Assembly (NCBI GenBank): GCA_036245525.1
Contig: BTPG01000008.1
Coordinates: 31,974,823 to 32,038,822 of the forward strand
Direction of reading: 5' to 3'
DNA: 64,000 bases
Source: Semisulcospira habei
Lineage: Eukaryota > Mollusca > Gastropoda > Semisulcospiridae
Translations under genes and position numbers: made by a program
The notes under the pieces: model-generated
Told to the model about the DNA's origin: nothing
Databases searched by the model: none
What the model saw: only the letters and a program-made list of their open reading frames with translations
Part shown: positions 1 through 11,175 of the stretch, piece after piece
Position numbering within the stretch: position 1 is the stretch's first letter
Layout of the letters: every line of letters begins with the position of its first letter

Positions 1-106
1 AGAATATCTTGGCGCCTACAGGCGCCAAGCTATTCTGGCACTACCCTTGAACTATTTTAGTCAAACTTATTTCACACACTGGTGTATTCAGAATGATAAG
101 GGTTAA
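1..106. mobile_element. Family A foldback element (left end cut by window)
   Basis: Right part of a short palindromic element. A near-perfect hairpin with core CTTGGCGCC...GGCGCCAAG lies at 1-57, followed by a unique arm ending in AGGGTTAA at 103-106. The same hairpin recurs about a dozen times in this window, and complete copies are about 210-230 bp and bounded by TTAA. TTAA target duplication with CCC-type termini fits piggyBac-mobilised MITEs; that assignment is inference. No coding capacity. Confidence 0.75.
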
Positions 107-339
107 GTGGAATGCAGTCTTTAGAAAGTGGATGCTGTGCTTGTGGGGAGGAGCGGGGGTGAGGGGTTGGGGGGGGGGGGATTCTTCAGAGGACAACTAC
201 CAAGGTTTGAAAGTTTGATCTTGCGGCACCAAATGCTTTAGTGAAAGTGTCATAAAACATCCTTCTCAGCTTCAGTGTAATTGTCTGCTTTCAACTCTAA
301 TTAAAATGTAGAATCTCACAGTGAGAATTTATCCCGGAG

Positions 340-600
340 CGAGGAAACCTATACGAGTAAGGCCCCTGCCAGCAGAAAACCTATACGATTTAGGTCCCCT
401 GACAGCGGCTCCAAGAGCCGCTGTCAGGGGACCTAACTCGTTTAGGTTTCCTCGTCCTGTGGTTCGAAGAGGCTAACAGTCGCTGTCAGGGGGGGAACCT
501 TTCTCGTATCGATTTCCTCGCCTCCTGCCAGGGGGACCTAACTCATATAGGTTCCTCGTCCTGTCGTGCTATGAGCCGCTGTCAGGGGACCTCACTTGCA
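340..600. repeat. Foldback repeat with unit copies
   Basis: A hairpin at 377-449 pairs arms reading AAACCTATACGATTTAGGTC on one side and its near complement on the other, around a centre GACAGCGGCTCCAAGAGCC. Partial copies of the same words (GGTCCCCTGACAGCGGCT, GAGGAAACCTATACGAG) flank it at 345-375 and 480-600, so the region looks like a palindrome that was locally re-duplicated. No gene is visible; a G11 run is at 170-180. Confidence 0.7.
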
Positions 601-963
601 TATATTTAAATGGTCAAAACTTAAGGGCCACCCCACTTGTTTGTGTCATTGTTTATCAATGTTCTTTCGATCCAAATGGGTAAAACGTTGACCTTAGACA
701 GTCCACTATACAGGGAACAATAGACAACAATTCATCAATTTCCACGAACGTGTCAAATGCACGTGAAACATCGTCAGTTTTTGTGAAAAGCTGTGCGATA
801 TTGGCAAGCGTACCAAAGGCAGGCAGGTTTTAAAAACTCGGTAAAGTCGTAATGCACGTGCTAAAGTCGTGAGCACTGAGCACCTCTGTTTCGCTGCAAA
901 TACCGGTACAGTATAAGTGGCATAACTGTCACTTTCCTATAACCATGCCACAACAACGAAGCC
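601..963. other. No recognised feature
   Basis: About 360 bp of unique-looking AT-rich DNA without a supported reading frame, repeat or RNA motif. Confidence 0.5.
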
Positions 964-966
964 TAA

Positions 967-1446
967 AGCCCGTTCTTAATTGGACGAACCTTTGATCGGC
1001 AAACCTAGATCGGAGAAGATCGGCGATCTTTCAGTTTGTTTCTTAATTGATGTTGAACGAACGTGAACAAACCTAGGCGAACTTGAGCAAACTAGGTTCG
1101 CCATGGTTCTCTTTCTTAATTGAAGTGCTTTGTTCGGCGGAAGTAGGTCTGTGAAGGTGTTTAAAATGGCTGCTACAATGCCGCTTCGCGATTTGGAAGA
1201 TTTTTGTTTTTGTACTCCTTGTAGGAGGGATCCCACAAAGAGCGCTGCGCCTCCCACAAATCAATAAAATAGGTCTTGTTCTTTGGACGAAAGTGAAATA
1301 TCACCGTCCGCCATTGTCGTTAGATCCGTGGCTATCTTCTTATCTCCAACGCAGAAGAGGGTAAAAGTTTTGACCAATTAGAGAAAAGCATCGTCTTGGG
1401 TTGCTCAACATGTCATGCGATCTTTTTCCCAACAGCGAATTATAAT

Positions 1447-1507
<61 letters not shown>

Positions 1508-1790
1508 TAATGATTATTTATATAGCGCTTAATCTTACTCAAAAGCTCTAAGTGCTTTACAATCTATACACAAAACTAAAAATACAATGACATATGCACA
1601 TAACAAACAAAACACAATGCCCGAACACACCATATGGTTTGCCGAGGTTTGCAAACTACTTGGAACTAGTTCGCTGTATCTTTGGATCGTCCAATTAAGA
1701 ACCAACCTGGTTCGCCTGAGATCACGAACTCTAGATCGTCAAAGTTGGCGGACAAATGTATGGGAAGGTTTGTCCAATTAAGAACGGCCT
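967..1790. mobile_element. Non-autonomous TIR DNA transposon, TAA target duplication
   Basis: The ends form terminal inverted repeats: AGCCCGTTCTTAATTGG at 967 and its complement CCAATTAAGAACGGCCT ending at 1790. TAA is duplicated directly outside both ends (964-966 and 1791-1793). The TIR word TTCTTAATTG also recurs inside near both ends, as expected for subterminal transposase-binding repeats. An (AAT)n tract sits at about 1446-1505, followed by a tRNA-free stretch seen in many invertebrate repeats. A 3-bp TWA duplication is characteristic of PIF/Harbinger elements; the family assignment is inference. No transposase is encoded. Confidence 0.8.
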
Positions 1791-1795
1791 TAATA

Positions 1796-2804
1796 CGCCA
1801 GTAGATCAAGGCCGGACACTAGAATGGCTGCAGGATGGAATTTCCTAACGAGAAGTTGGGAGACGTCTTGGGGTGTCCCATTCAGTGAACCAGAGGCTGT
1901 TGGCACGATTCCAAAAAAAACTGGAAGGGCAGAACGACGACCCTGCTCAGGACGCCCGCGCTGCACCAGCGGAAGGGAGGACAGATACCTCTGTGTGGCG
2001 GCTCTGCGCGACCGAACTGTCACGTCAACCACTCTGCGACGTCAACTGATGCAAGCTGCAAATGTTAACGTCAGCAGAAGCACAGTCTGCCGACGTCTGC
2101 GCGAAATTGGCCTGGCTTCATGCAGAGCAGCAGTGAGAATATCCCTCACTCCAGCTCATCGCAGAACCCGGTTTGCCTGGTATCGTCAACATGTGAGGTG
2201 GAACAGACTCCAGTGGACTCAGGTTCTGTTTACTGATGAGTCACGGTTCACCGTGTCCTTCAACGACGGCAGGGTGAGGGTCTGGAGACGCCAGGGCGAG
2301 CGATTCACGGATAGATGCGACCAAGAGGTGGATCGCTACAGAGGAGGCTCAGTCATGGTCTGGGCAGGCTTCAGCAGGGAATGCAGGACCCCCCTCCACG
2401 TCATCCGAGGCGCCCGGACTGGACTGCGCTATCGGGACGAGATTGTGCAGCCCCTCATCCAGCCAGCTCTCCAAGCCATAGGCGACAATGCTGTTCTGCA
2501 GGACGACAACGCTTGACCTCATCGCGCCCGTGTGGTGGATGAGTACCTTGAGCAACGGGGCATCATGAGGATGGAGTGGCCAGCTCCTTCACCTGATCTG
2601 GCTCCCATCGAGCTCCTCTGGGACGTACTGGGGCAACGTGTAGTCACCAACCACCACCCGACCTCAAGGCGTCCCCCACCTGACTCAGTTCCTACATCAA
2701 GAGCGGGAAGCGATCTCACAACATGTTCTCCGAACCTGGTAAACTCCATGCGTAAATGCTGCATTGAATGCTTGGCTGCAAACGGTGGGTACGCTCGCTA
2801 CTGA
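1796..2804 (+). pseudogene. Tc1-type transposase, degenerate
   Basis: Cut-and-paste DNA transposase of the Tc1/mariner superfamily. The N-terminal helix-turn-helix lies in one frame from 1804 (REVGRRLGVS) and carries a TAA stop at 1846. The frame then shifts at an A8 run (1913-1920) into the main reading frame at 1824-2516. This holds the linker GRPR, the first catalytic Asp in FTDESRF, and the second in LQDDNA. A CGA-to-TGA type stop lies at 2514-2516. The same frame continues with SPDLAPIELLWD, which has the third catalytic residue of the D34E triad. Near 2660-2735 two compensating frameshifts displace the C-terminus before it recovers as MRKCCIECLAANGGYARY. Clearly inactive. TIRs could not be placed securely; the element abuts the 967-1790 transposon. 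Confidence 0.88.
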
Positions 2805-2809
2805 CTGGA

Positions 2810-3267
2810 CCAGTCTTGTATGACTTTTCAAATGATTGGTGGGTGAACATTCTAACGTACTGCTGTTGTTACAATTGCTTGATTTACTCAAAAATTAAAT
2901 TGTTACTGAATAAATTAGGAAAGTACTGACTCCAAGTATTGTTACATTATTTGTGTGGGTCGGTGCGTCTGCGATAGTATTTATGTTTCGTCGTCTAGTG
3001 GTTACAATGCAGGCAAAGAGGACATAGCTTTCCGTATTTATATACTGGAGGGTGTGTAACGGCACCAGTGAGCTTTCTTGCCCTCCGCCATTTTCCACTT
3101 TACAAAAAATGCTTCAAAGTAGAAAGGTTTGTCTATTTTGAGCACGTGACTTGTTGCACTCCGACGCAGAAACTGACGTAGCTACAGAAAAATGCACGGC
3201 ACAGTTTTGAGAAACGTGCCGGCAGTGTTGCCAGTAGATATATCCAAGTCCACTGCGGTTTACATAC
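2810..3267. other. No recognised gene
   Basis: Unique sequence. A tRNA-like A-box word near 2990 has no matching B box, so it is not called as a SINE. Confidence 0.45.
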
Positions 3268-3419
3268 ATAGAGTCTTACATCGGTGTTTAGGTGATACTA
3301 AGAATCTCACTCGAATGGTTTTAAAACCCTATCCTACGAGCCAAAGCGAATAGGATAAGGTTTTAAGACCACGAGAGTGAGATTCTCAGTATCACTTAAA
3401 CACCGATGTAGGACTCTAT
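3268..3419. repeat. 152-bp foldback element
   Basis: Two arms of about 65 bp are inverted complements. The left arm starts ATAGAGTCTTACATCGGTG and the right arm ends CACCGATGTAGGACTCTAT, with a short centre at about 3335-3350. No coding potential. A MITE or foldback origin is inferred from the structure. Confidence 0.8.
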
Positions 3420-4135
3420 TTCGTACTCACCTTTTTCTTGGCATAAATCAGATGTGAGTTGGTTTTCTGCTCACGACTAACGACAACAGAGCCGCAATGT
3501 GTCTTTGGCAAAGAACATGCCATCGTTTACTTTCTAATGTGACGTGGATATTTTGGATGTCAGACAAGTGTTCCTACATGATGACGAAATAGCGCAACAC
3601 ATGACGCCAGAGTGCCAGTCGTCAATGTGAAATGGCGTCATTGCACATGAGCTGAAAGTATGTCAAATTTCAATATCGTGTGTGGCCGTACCTTTTTGTT
3701 CACCAGATTTTCTACAAGACAATATTGTGCCCACGTGTCGGTTCACGCACCAGCGGCTGTATCACACGTGTATGATAAGCTTTTCCGCTCAAAGGCGACA
3801 AAGAAGGAGGTGTGTAAGAAATTTAGATCTCACTTACACAGTCAGTATGACATAACGACAGACGTGTATGCTCCCCAATCCTGCTGCTTACGCTATATGA
3901 TGCTATACTTTGCTAAATGTCCGGCCCCCATGGACCAGAAACTGGAGACAGCTCTGCCAACTATTATGTAAGAAACAGCCGAGAAGTATGTACGTATCTA
4001 CTGCTAACTACGGAGATCTATTGACACGGTGTAACAGTAATGTGTCGGCACGGGCCACGTCGGTGTAATACGCCACAAAGACCCCTACGTTAGATGGATA
4101 CCATGTCGCTGTGGGGTACGCCATGTTACTTCCTG
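3420..4135. other. No recognised feature
   Basis: Non-repetitive sequence. A 103-codon open frame at 3660-3971 (+) has no recognisable domain and is not called as a gene. Confidence 0.4.
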
Positions 4136-4140
4136 GATCC

Positions 4141-4229
4141 CCTCACGCAAAACTGCCACTTTAAAGTGAGTCCGGGTCGATCTGCAGATCCACCCGGACT
4201 CAGTTTGACGTGGCAATTTTGCGTGAGGT
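4141..4229. repeat. 89-bp foldback element
   Basis: Inverted arms CCTCACGCAAAACTGCCAC and GTGGCAATTTTGCGTGAGG meet at CCGGGTCGATCTGCAGATCC. No coding potential. Confidence 0.75.
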
Positions 4230-4671
4230 GAATAAAACGCCAGATGGTCACTTCGGCGTTCAAGAGATGAGTTAGACGTCGAGATGACTCTCACAGCATA
4301 TGGACATGGGCCACTTTGATGTTTCACCCTTTCCTGTGGGAAGCAAATCGTCAAAATGGCTCTATGGAGATGATCGACCCGGGGGTCACTTCCCCCGACT
4401 GACCTGGCGTAAAAGTCCATCCGGCGTGTTAAACCAAAGTGACCCAGAGTCTATCTGGCGTGAGAGTAATTTTTAGTACATTGCACCGGTCTCTAGTCAG
4501 GATGAAGTCGTTTGCTACTTGCAAAAGAGCGAAAATTGGCGTCCGGTCCCGCGAGTATTTCTTAGGTATCAGTTACCGTTTGGTAACTAGAGACACAGAA
4601 TACAGTTCAACCGGAAGACTACCTCAGACTGAGGCTGTACATTGACCGATCTGTGTCAGCGAGAAGCATAG

Positions 4672-4711
4672 ATTCTCATGAGCCCCTGCGGGTGCAGGGG
4701 CTCATGAGAAC
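4672..4711. repeat. Family C hairpin
   Basis: Perfect palindrome TTCTCATGAGCCCCTGC / GCAGGGGCTCATGAGAA around GGGT. The same core, CATGAGCCCC(C/T)GC with flanking GGATCTATGCCTCTTGC, recurs at about 6640-6800, 17700-17760, 25200-25296, 59660-59950 and 62081-62165. Confidence 0.75.
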
Positions 4712-5050
4712 CCATGTCACTTGCAGCCGGAAAATGGACAGCCCACCAATAAACTTCGTTCGCAAGATTTCTGAAAGCAACCAATATATGCGTCCCTGCA
4801 AAAATGCCTACATTATAGTGCAAACTAATTTTAATAGGCTCATTTACACCGAAAAACTACGGCACGAGATGTATCGACCGTGATAGTGCCTCTTTACCTT
4901 TCAGGGCGCAAAGTTAACGTCCCAAGCCAACTGCGGGAGTAGATCAAAGATTGCAGTGCTATGTACTCAGTGGTAGTGCCTCTTCCCATTTCAAGGACGA
5001 ATCGATAGTGCCTTATTAGGTTGGCAGCCTTGACACTGAGTGGACGTTTT

Positions 5051-5051
5051 A

Positions 5052-5120
<69 letters not shown>

Positions 5121-5179
5121 CAGCAGCAGCAGCAGCATTATTGCTGTTTCTGTTGTTTTTCTTCACTTAGTATTGCTAT

Positions 5180-5222
<43 letters not shown>
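5051..5222. repeat. (ATT)n, (CAG)n and (ATC)n microsatellites
   Basis: Three adjacent trinucleotide tracts: ATT at 5051-5110, CAG at about 5121-5136 and ATC at 5180-5222. The long Asn frame on the minus strand here is low-complexity, not a gene. Confidence 0.95.
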
Positions 5223-5438
5223 GTATGGCTGTTGTTCTTATTGTTTTTCTTCAACTGTTATGGTAGCAGAGGAAAGCGAGTGGAAACTCCGTCGGGGGCA
5301 CGCTTTGACAGGTCAGAATAATTTGTGAGACATCCCTTCTTTCTATTGTACCGCACCTTAAACCCTCCTGAGAACTAAAGATAAAGACAGAGCCCAGATG
5401 GGGACACGTGGGGGTGCTCCAACTCAACTCTTCCCCGA

Positions 5439-5494
5439 CCAGTGCTTGAAAGGCCATCGGGCTGACGTCGGCCAGATGGCCTTTCGCGCACTGG
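5439..5494. repeat. Short palindrome with GGCC/GACGTCGG core
   Basis: Arms CCAGTGC...GAAAGGCCAT and ATGGCCTTTC...GCACTGG pair around GCTGACGTCGGCC. It is related in wording to the palindromes at 27262-27342 and 61442-61551. Confidence 0.65.
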
Positions 5495-5612
5495 ATACTC
5501 CTGTGACCTTCCGATACAGAAAACAATTTCCAGCGGCAGTATACAAGTAACGTCGTGATCTCCCGCTGGTTTAGAAGCCTCTCAAAAATCTATGCATTTT
5601 GACAAGTTATGA

Positions 5613-5692
5613 TTAACTCAGTTGGGACGTGCTGCATTCGGATACGCGGCATAAGCTGCGTATTCGAATGCGGCACATCTCCAGTGAGTTAA
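5613..5692. mobile_element. Family D 80-bp palindrome flanked by TTAA
   Basis: TTAACTCA...TGAGTTAA forms one continuous imperfect hairpin of exactly 80 bp, centred on GCGGCATAAGCTGCG. A second copy of exactly the same length lies at 59193-59272. The TTAA ends suggest piggyBac-type mobilisation, which is inference. Confidence 0.8.
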
Positions 5693-5793
5693 AACAACTT
5701 AAAAACGTTGATCCACACGGTGAAAACTCCGAAATTGTGGAACTGTCCTCCAAAGACTACATCTAACCTGTTCAAGAGACCAAACGACTGAGA

Positions 5794-5865
5794 TAGTTGA
5801 AAGGTGGGGCCAGAACAGCTTGGCGCCTATTGGCGCCCAGCTGTTCTGGCACCACCCTTCAACTA
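5794..5865. mobile_element. Family A hairpin core
   Basis: TAGTTGAAAGGTGGGGCCAG pairs with the complement ending CCACCCTTCAACTA. The centre is the GGCGCC-type loop common to the family. The outer TTAA ends were not located. Confidence 0.75.
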
Positions 5866-5869
5866 ATGC

Positions 5870-6270
5870 CTTTATGTAGTGTGTCAGGGTTGCATGTTTA
5901 AAGCTGTGTTTCAGTTATATTGCAAAAGACCGTCGGGTATAAGTGTGGTTAAAGGGTTGCTGATAGTGTTATAAAGGTCTGTGCTTAGGTTGTCGTTCAT
6001 GTAGCCCCGTGCTGCCCTGTGAAGGCAAAATATATCAAGTCCATTTTTGTGTAAAGCTAGCTTTCATTGTATTACAAAAATGGCCTTACAGTTTTTTGCT
6101 TGGTTGGTTGGTCGGTCGGTCGGTCGGTTCTAAGCGCTCACTCCTCACAACTCACGCACGCATGTGCACGTTTTTACCAATGACTCACATACCACAAATA
6201 CATTACGGCAGTGGGTGTGTGTGGGTGTGTGGTGTTTAACTCCAAGCAGGCGACTAAGACCAATTCATAG
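5870..6270. other. Unannotated, with (GGTC)n
   Basis: A short GGTC/CGGT tract lies at 6107-6128. Otherwise unique sequence without a supported gene. Confidence 0.5.
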
Positions 6271-6274
6271 CGGC

Positions 6275-6278
6275 CTAC

Positions 6279-6374
<96 letters not shown>

Positions 6375-6425
6375 ACGTTAGTAGGTTTGTTAGTTAGTCA
6401 GTCAGTCAGTCAGTTATTTAGTTAG
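6275..6425. repeat. (TTAG)n microsatellite, about 150 bp
   Basis: About 30 near-perfect copies of TTAG, decaying to TCAG and GTAG variants at the 3' side. This is not the vertebrate or molluscan telomere repeat TTAGGG. Confidence 0.95.
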
Positions 6426-6599
6426 TTAGTTTGACAACAAAAGTCAGCTATTGTAATCTGTTGCTCCTCAGTTTCAGAAGGTTGTCCAGGATTCAGCCAC
6501 CATCTCTAAAGCCACGACCGAAACTAACGCTTTGTATCTGGTTGCCACTCGCAAGGTTTAAACACACACAGGATTTCCTCAGTCTACTAATATCTGTGC

Positions 6600-6800
6600 C
6601 AACAAGAGTTCACAGTGTACATTCTCTCAGGAAGAGGCAAATATTATCATGAGCCTCTTTTGCTTCAAATATTTTCATGAGCCCCTTGAAGTTCCGGAAG
6701 CCGCCTCTAGGTTTTCAGCAAGAGGTATAGATCTATGCCTCTTGCGAATGAAATGCAGCTGTAGAGGCTCACAGAATCTATGCCTCTTGCAGATGAAATG
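6600..6800. repeat. Family C fragments
   Basis: Several broken copies of CATGAGCCTC, GAGGATCTATGCCTCTTGC and a perfect palindrome at 6719-6746 (GCAAGAGG...CCTCTTGC). It looks like a rearranged family C hairpin. Confidence 0.6.
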
Positions 6801-7097
6801 GGCAAACACAGCGGCTGCCGATTGATGGAAATTTGGAGGTTATGGTCTCCACACCGGCAGCGTTCCGTAGTGTCTGGCACTGTGGATAGCGCCTCAAGGG
6901 ACTGCTTTTGTCTCTCTGGACTGGTTCTTCACAAATTGTGATGGTTCGATATATTATACACGCTAAGTCCCTGATATCTCGATATCTTCCACACCCACCG
7001 CCCATGTTTCTCCCTTTAATTTTCGCGCAACACTTCTGCAGTAGCTTATCAGCCCTTTTACTGCAGCGCCGTGTGCATGCAGCCACGGGTACTGTCT

Positions 7098-7099
7098 GC

Positions 7100-7145
<46 letters not shown>
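7098..7145. repeat. (AC)n microsatellite
   Basis: About 24 copies of AC. Confidence 0.97.
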
Positions 7146-7147
<2 letters not shown>

Positions 7148-7221
7148 AGCACAAAAGCCTCACAGTGGGTTACCTACCATTTCATGTGAAAATGGGTTCC
7201 CATATTTCTGTTTATTCTAGT

Positions 7222-9890
7222 ACTGGACAGACAAGCAGTTAGATCCCCTGCCCCCGCCTATCAGGCACCCAATCGCCAGCCCACAGAGACTACGCAGGTA
7301 TAGAACAAGACGATCATTTCCATCCAAAAGAATGGATCAGGTCTCTTATATAACCCATGTCTTTCTCCGGAACTTAGGAAGTAGGCAGGAGAAACATACA
7401 TACACAAACATGAAGGTGCGCTACTATATGTGGTCGGGTAAATACCCTGATTTCCCACAGTAGATGCACAGAACATTACACAACAATGTAACGATACAAA
7501 TTTGCCTCGAGTTATAGACTCACAAACCATATAGGTGAGGCTAGCGCTGGAAGAATTGTACACAAACCAAGGGGAATCACAGCGCTGGACAGACACGCAG
7601 TTAGATCCCCTGCCCCCGCCTATCAGGCACCCAATCGCCAGCCCACAGAGAAATACGCAGGTATAGAACAAGACGATCATTTCCATCCAAAAGAATGGAT
7701 CAGGTCTCTTATATAACCCATGTCTTTCTCCGGAACTTAGGAAGTAGGCAGGAGAAACATACATACACAAACATGAAGGTGCGCTACTATATGTGGTCGG
7801 GTAAATACCCTGATTTCCCACAGTAGATGCACGGAACATTACACAACAATGTAACGATACAAATTTGCCTCGAGTTATAGACTCACAAACCATATAGGTG
7901 AGGCTAGCGCTGGAAGAATTGTACACAAACCAAGGGGAATCACAGCGCTGGACAGACAAGCAGTTAGATCCCCTGCCCCCGCCTATCAGGCACCCAATCG
8001 CCAGCCCACAGAGAAATACGCAGGTATAGAACAAGACGATCATTTCCATCCAAAAGAATGGATCAGGTCTCTTATATAACCCATGTCTTTCTCCGGAACT
8101 TAGGAAATAGGCAGGAGAAACATACATACACAAACATGAAGGTGCGCTACTATATGTGGTCGGGTAAATACCCTGATTTCCCACAGTAGATGCACAGAAC
8201 ATTACACAACAATGTAACGATACAAATGTGCCTCGAGTTATAGACTCACAAACCATATAGGTGAGGCTAGCGCTGGAAGAATTGTACACAAACCAAGGGG
8301 AATCACAGCGCTGGACAGACAAGCAGTTAGATCCCCTGCCCCCGCCTATCAGGCACCCAATCGCCAGCCCACAGAGAAATACGCAGGTATAGAACAAGAC
8401 GATCATTTCCATCCAAAAGAATGGATCAGGTCTCTTATATAACCCATGTCTTTCTCCGGAACTTAGGAAGTAGGCAGGAGAAACATACATACACAAACAT
8501 GAAGGTGCGCTACTATATGTGGTCGGGTAAATACCCTGATTTCCCACAGTAGATGCACAGAACATTACACAACAATGTAACGATACAAATTTGCCTCGAG
8601 TTATAGACTCACAAACCATATAGGTGAGGCTAGCGCTGGAAGAATTGTACACAAACCAAGGGGAATCACAGCGCTGGACAGACAAGCAGTTAGATCCCCT
8701 GCCCCCGCCTATCAGGCACCCAGTCGCCAGCGCACAGAGAAATACGCAGGTATAGAACAAGACGATCATTTCCATCCAAAAGAATGGATCAGGTCTCTTA
8801 TATAACCCATGTCTTTCTCTAGCGCTGGAAGAATTTACACAAACCAAGGGGAATCACAGCGCTGGACAGACAAGCCTCACCTATATGGTTTGTGAGTCTA
8901 TAACTCGAGGCAAATTTGTATCGTTACATTGTTGTGTAATGTTCTGTGCATCTACTGTGGGAAATCAGGGTATTTACCCGACCACATATAGTAGCGCACC
9001 TTCATGTTTGTGTATGTATGTTTCTCCTGCCTACTTCCTAAGTTCCGGAGAAAGACATTTGTTATATAAGAGACCTGATCCATTCTTTTGGATGGAAATG
9101 ATCGTCTTGTTCTATACCTGCGTATTTCTCTGTGGGCTGGCGATTGGGTGCCTGATAGGCGGGGGCAGGGGATCTAACTGCTTGTCTGTCCAGCGCTGTG
9201 ATTCCCCTTGGTTTGTGCCACAATTCTTCCAGCGCTAGCCTCACTTATATGGTTTGTGAGTCTATAACTCGAGGCAAATTTGTATCGTTACATTGTTGTG
9301 TAATGTTCTGTGCATCTACTGTGGGAAATCAGGGTATTTACCCGACCACATAATATGATCGTCTTGTTCTATACCTGCGTATTTCTCTGTGGGCTGGCGA
9401 TTGGGTGCCTGATAGGCGGGGGCAGGGGATCTAACTGCTTGTCTGTCCAGCGCTGTGATTCCCCTTGGTTTGTGTACAATTCTTCCAGCGCTAGCCTCAC
9501 CTATATGGTTTGTGAGTCTATAACTCGAGGCAAATTTGTATCGTTACATTGTTGTGTAATGTTCTGTGCATCTACTGTGGGAAATCAGGGTATTTACCCG
9601 ACCACATATAGTAGCGCACCTTCATGTTTGTGTATGTATGTTTCTCCTGCCTACTTCCTAAGTTCCGGAGAAAGACATGGGTTATATAAGAGACCTGATC
9701 CATTCTTTTGGATGGAAATGATCGTCTTGTTCTATACCTGCGTATTTCTCTGTGGGCTGGCGATTGGGTGCCTGATAGGCGGGGGCAGGGGATCTAACTG
9801 CTTGTCTGTCCAGCGCTGTGATTCCCCTTGGTTTGTGTACAATTCTTCCAGCGCTAGCCTCACCTATATGGTTTGTGAGTATTTATTCTA
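7222..9890. repeat. 363-bp tandem array with internal inversion
   Basis: The anchor word GGACAGACAAGCAGTTAG (GGACAGACACGCAGTTAG in the second unit) starts at 7225, 7587, 7950, 8313 and 8676, giving a period of 362-363 bp with very few differences between units. At about 8820-8880 the array truncates a unit and switches to the opposite strand. Three more units follow in inverted orientation to about 9885; one of them has an internal deletion at about 9350. Because 363 is 3 x 121, one minus-strand frame stays open across four units (528 codons at 7261-8847). This follows from the period and is not evidence of a gene. A diverged single unit lies at 50170-50440. Confidence 0.93.
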
Positions 9891-10399
9891 GGGCTCTGGA
9901 ATTGATGCGAATGTTTAGAACTCACCTTATAACTAAGCTCTATAACTTAAAATAAAAATAGACATTTTCTAGAAACAGAGCCACTAGATTCAGAAAAAAA
10001 TGGGTTTCTACCAATAAAGTGGGTGGGTGTCTCTCTCACACAAAAACTGGCATTACAGTCAAAATGGGTGTTTCACAACATTAGACGTCTGTAATAAGGT
10101 CAAGTGCATGGAATACCTTTTTTTTCACATTAATTTTTTTGTTTTGTTTTTTTCAACTTAATGTGTATGTATGCATTAACATTCTTAACATTGTATGGTG
10201 CAAAATTGAATGAACACTGGCCTGTAACCTTTCGATTATGATTTTTACAGAGGAAATCTTTTAAACATTGCTACGTTTTGTCCTTCTGAAGCAAAACAGT
10301 TTATCATGGCATTTATGTGAGAATTCTGGAAATTAAACGACTTTTTAAAAAAAATGTACTCTGCAGTTTGAGACAAACAGCAACAGAGCATTTTGAATA
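9891..10399. other. No recognised feature
   Basis: AT-rich unique sequence between the tandem array and a family A element. Confidence 0.5.
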
Positions 10400-10628
10400 T
10401 TAACCCTTATTATTCGGAATACACCAGTGTGTGCAACAAGTGTGACTAAAATAGTCCAAAGGGTAGTGGCAGAATAGCTTGGCGCCTCTAGGCGCCAAGC
10501 TATTGTGGCACCACCATTGAACTAATAATGCCATTGGTCTATGTCCTCATCTGTAAGTTCTTAATGTAGCTTGCATATATGGCAGTGTACAAATTTGAAG
10601 CTTTTAGCATCAGTATGATGCAGGTTGA
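10400..10628. mobile_element. Family A foldback element
   Basis: TTAACCCTTATTATTCGG at the left end, the GGCGCC hairpin at about 10455-10530, and a decayed right end near GCAGGTTGA. It shares its long arms with the copies at 1-106 and 50898-51121. Confidence 0.8.
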
Positions 10629-10682
10629 AAAGTGTGGAAAAATATGAAAGACAGAAAAAGACCCAGACGAAGAAACTAACAC

Positions 10683-10896
10683 TTAACTTATTATACCCCA
10701 GACACACCAGAGCAAAATAAAGATCGACCATGATAGTTCAAGGCTGATGCCAGAATAGAGTGGCGCCTATGGCCGCCAAGCTATTCTGGCATCACCCTTG
10801 AACTATCGTGGTCGATCTGTGTCCTGCCCTGCAACGCAGTTTTCAGAAGACGACTTCAACATTTGCGGATTCCGGTCTTGGGGTAGAATGAGTTAA
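10683..10896. mobile_element. Family A foldback element, variant arms
   Basis: TTAACTTATTATACCCC at the left and GGGGTAGAATGAGTTAA at the right are inverted. The central hairpin carries ATCGACCATGATAGTTCAAG arms. Confidence 0.82.
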
Positions 10897-11175
10897 AATG
10901 ACAAAACAGAACACTGACATTAATTAATGAACTGACAACATAGGAAATCAATCACTTGAAACTTCAGCCTTTATTAATCACATCAAAGGTGCATGCATAT
11001 AAAAACACAGTAATTGTTTGTAGACACTTCAAATCAAACAATCAAGAGCAGTCAAACCTTTTTCTGCCAACTTTGTGATGAGGAAAACTAGTTCTTGCCC
11101 AAGTTCGGCACGTAAAGGGTTACCGCGACTTATGTGCCTCTATTCATAAAATGGAGAGAGAAATATAATACTGAG

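Noticed and set aside
340..600. CRISPR-like spaced repeats
   Set aside because: Repeats are irregular in spacing and orientation and belong to a foldback element in eukaryotic DNA.
2985..3020. tRNA-like A box (CGTCTAGTGGTTACAATGC)
   Set aside because: No B box or acceptor stem downstream; not enough for a tRNA or SINE call.
3660..3971. 103-codon plus-strand frame
   Set aside because: No recognisable domain, no splice or context support; kept as unannotated sequence.
6275..6425. Interstitial telomeric repeat
   Set aside because: The unit is TTAG, not TTAGGG or TTAGG, and the tract decays like an ordinary microsatellite.
7261..8847. 528-codon open frame with near-identical 121-residue repeats
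   Set aside because: It follows from a 363-bp satellite period divisible by three and unusually uniform units; the array reverses strand and has no start, splice or domain support.
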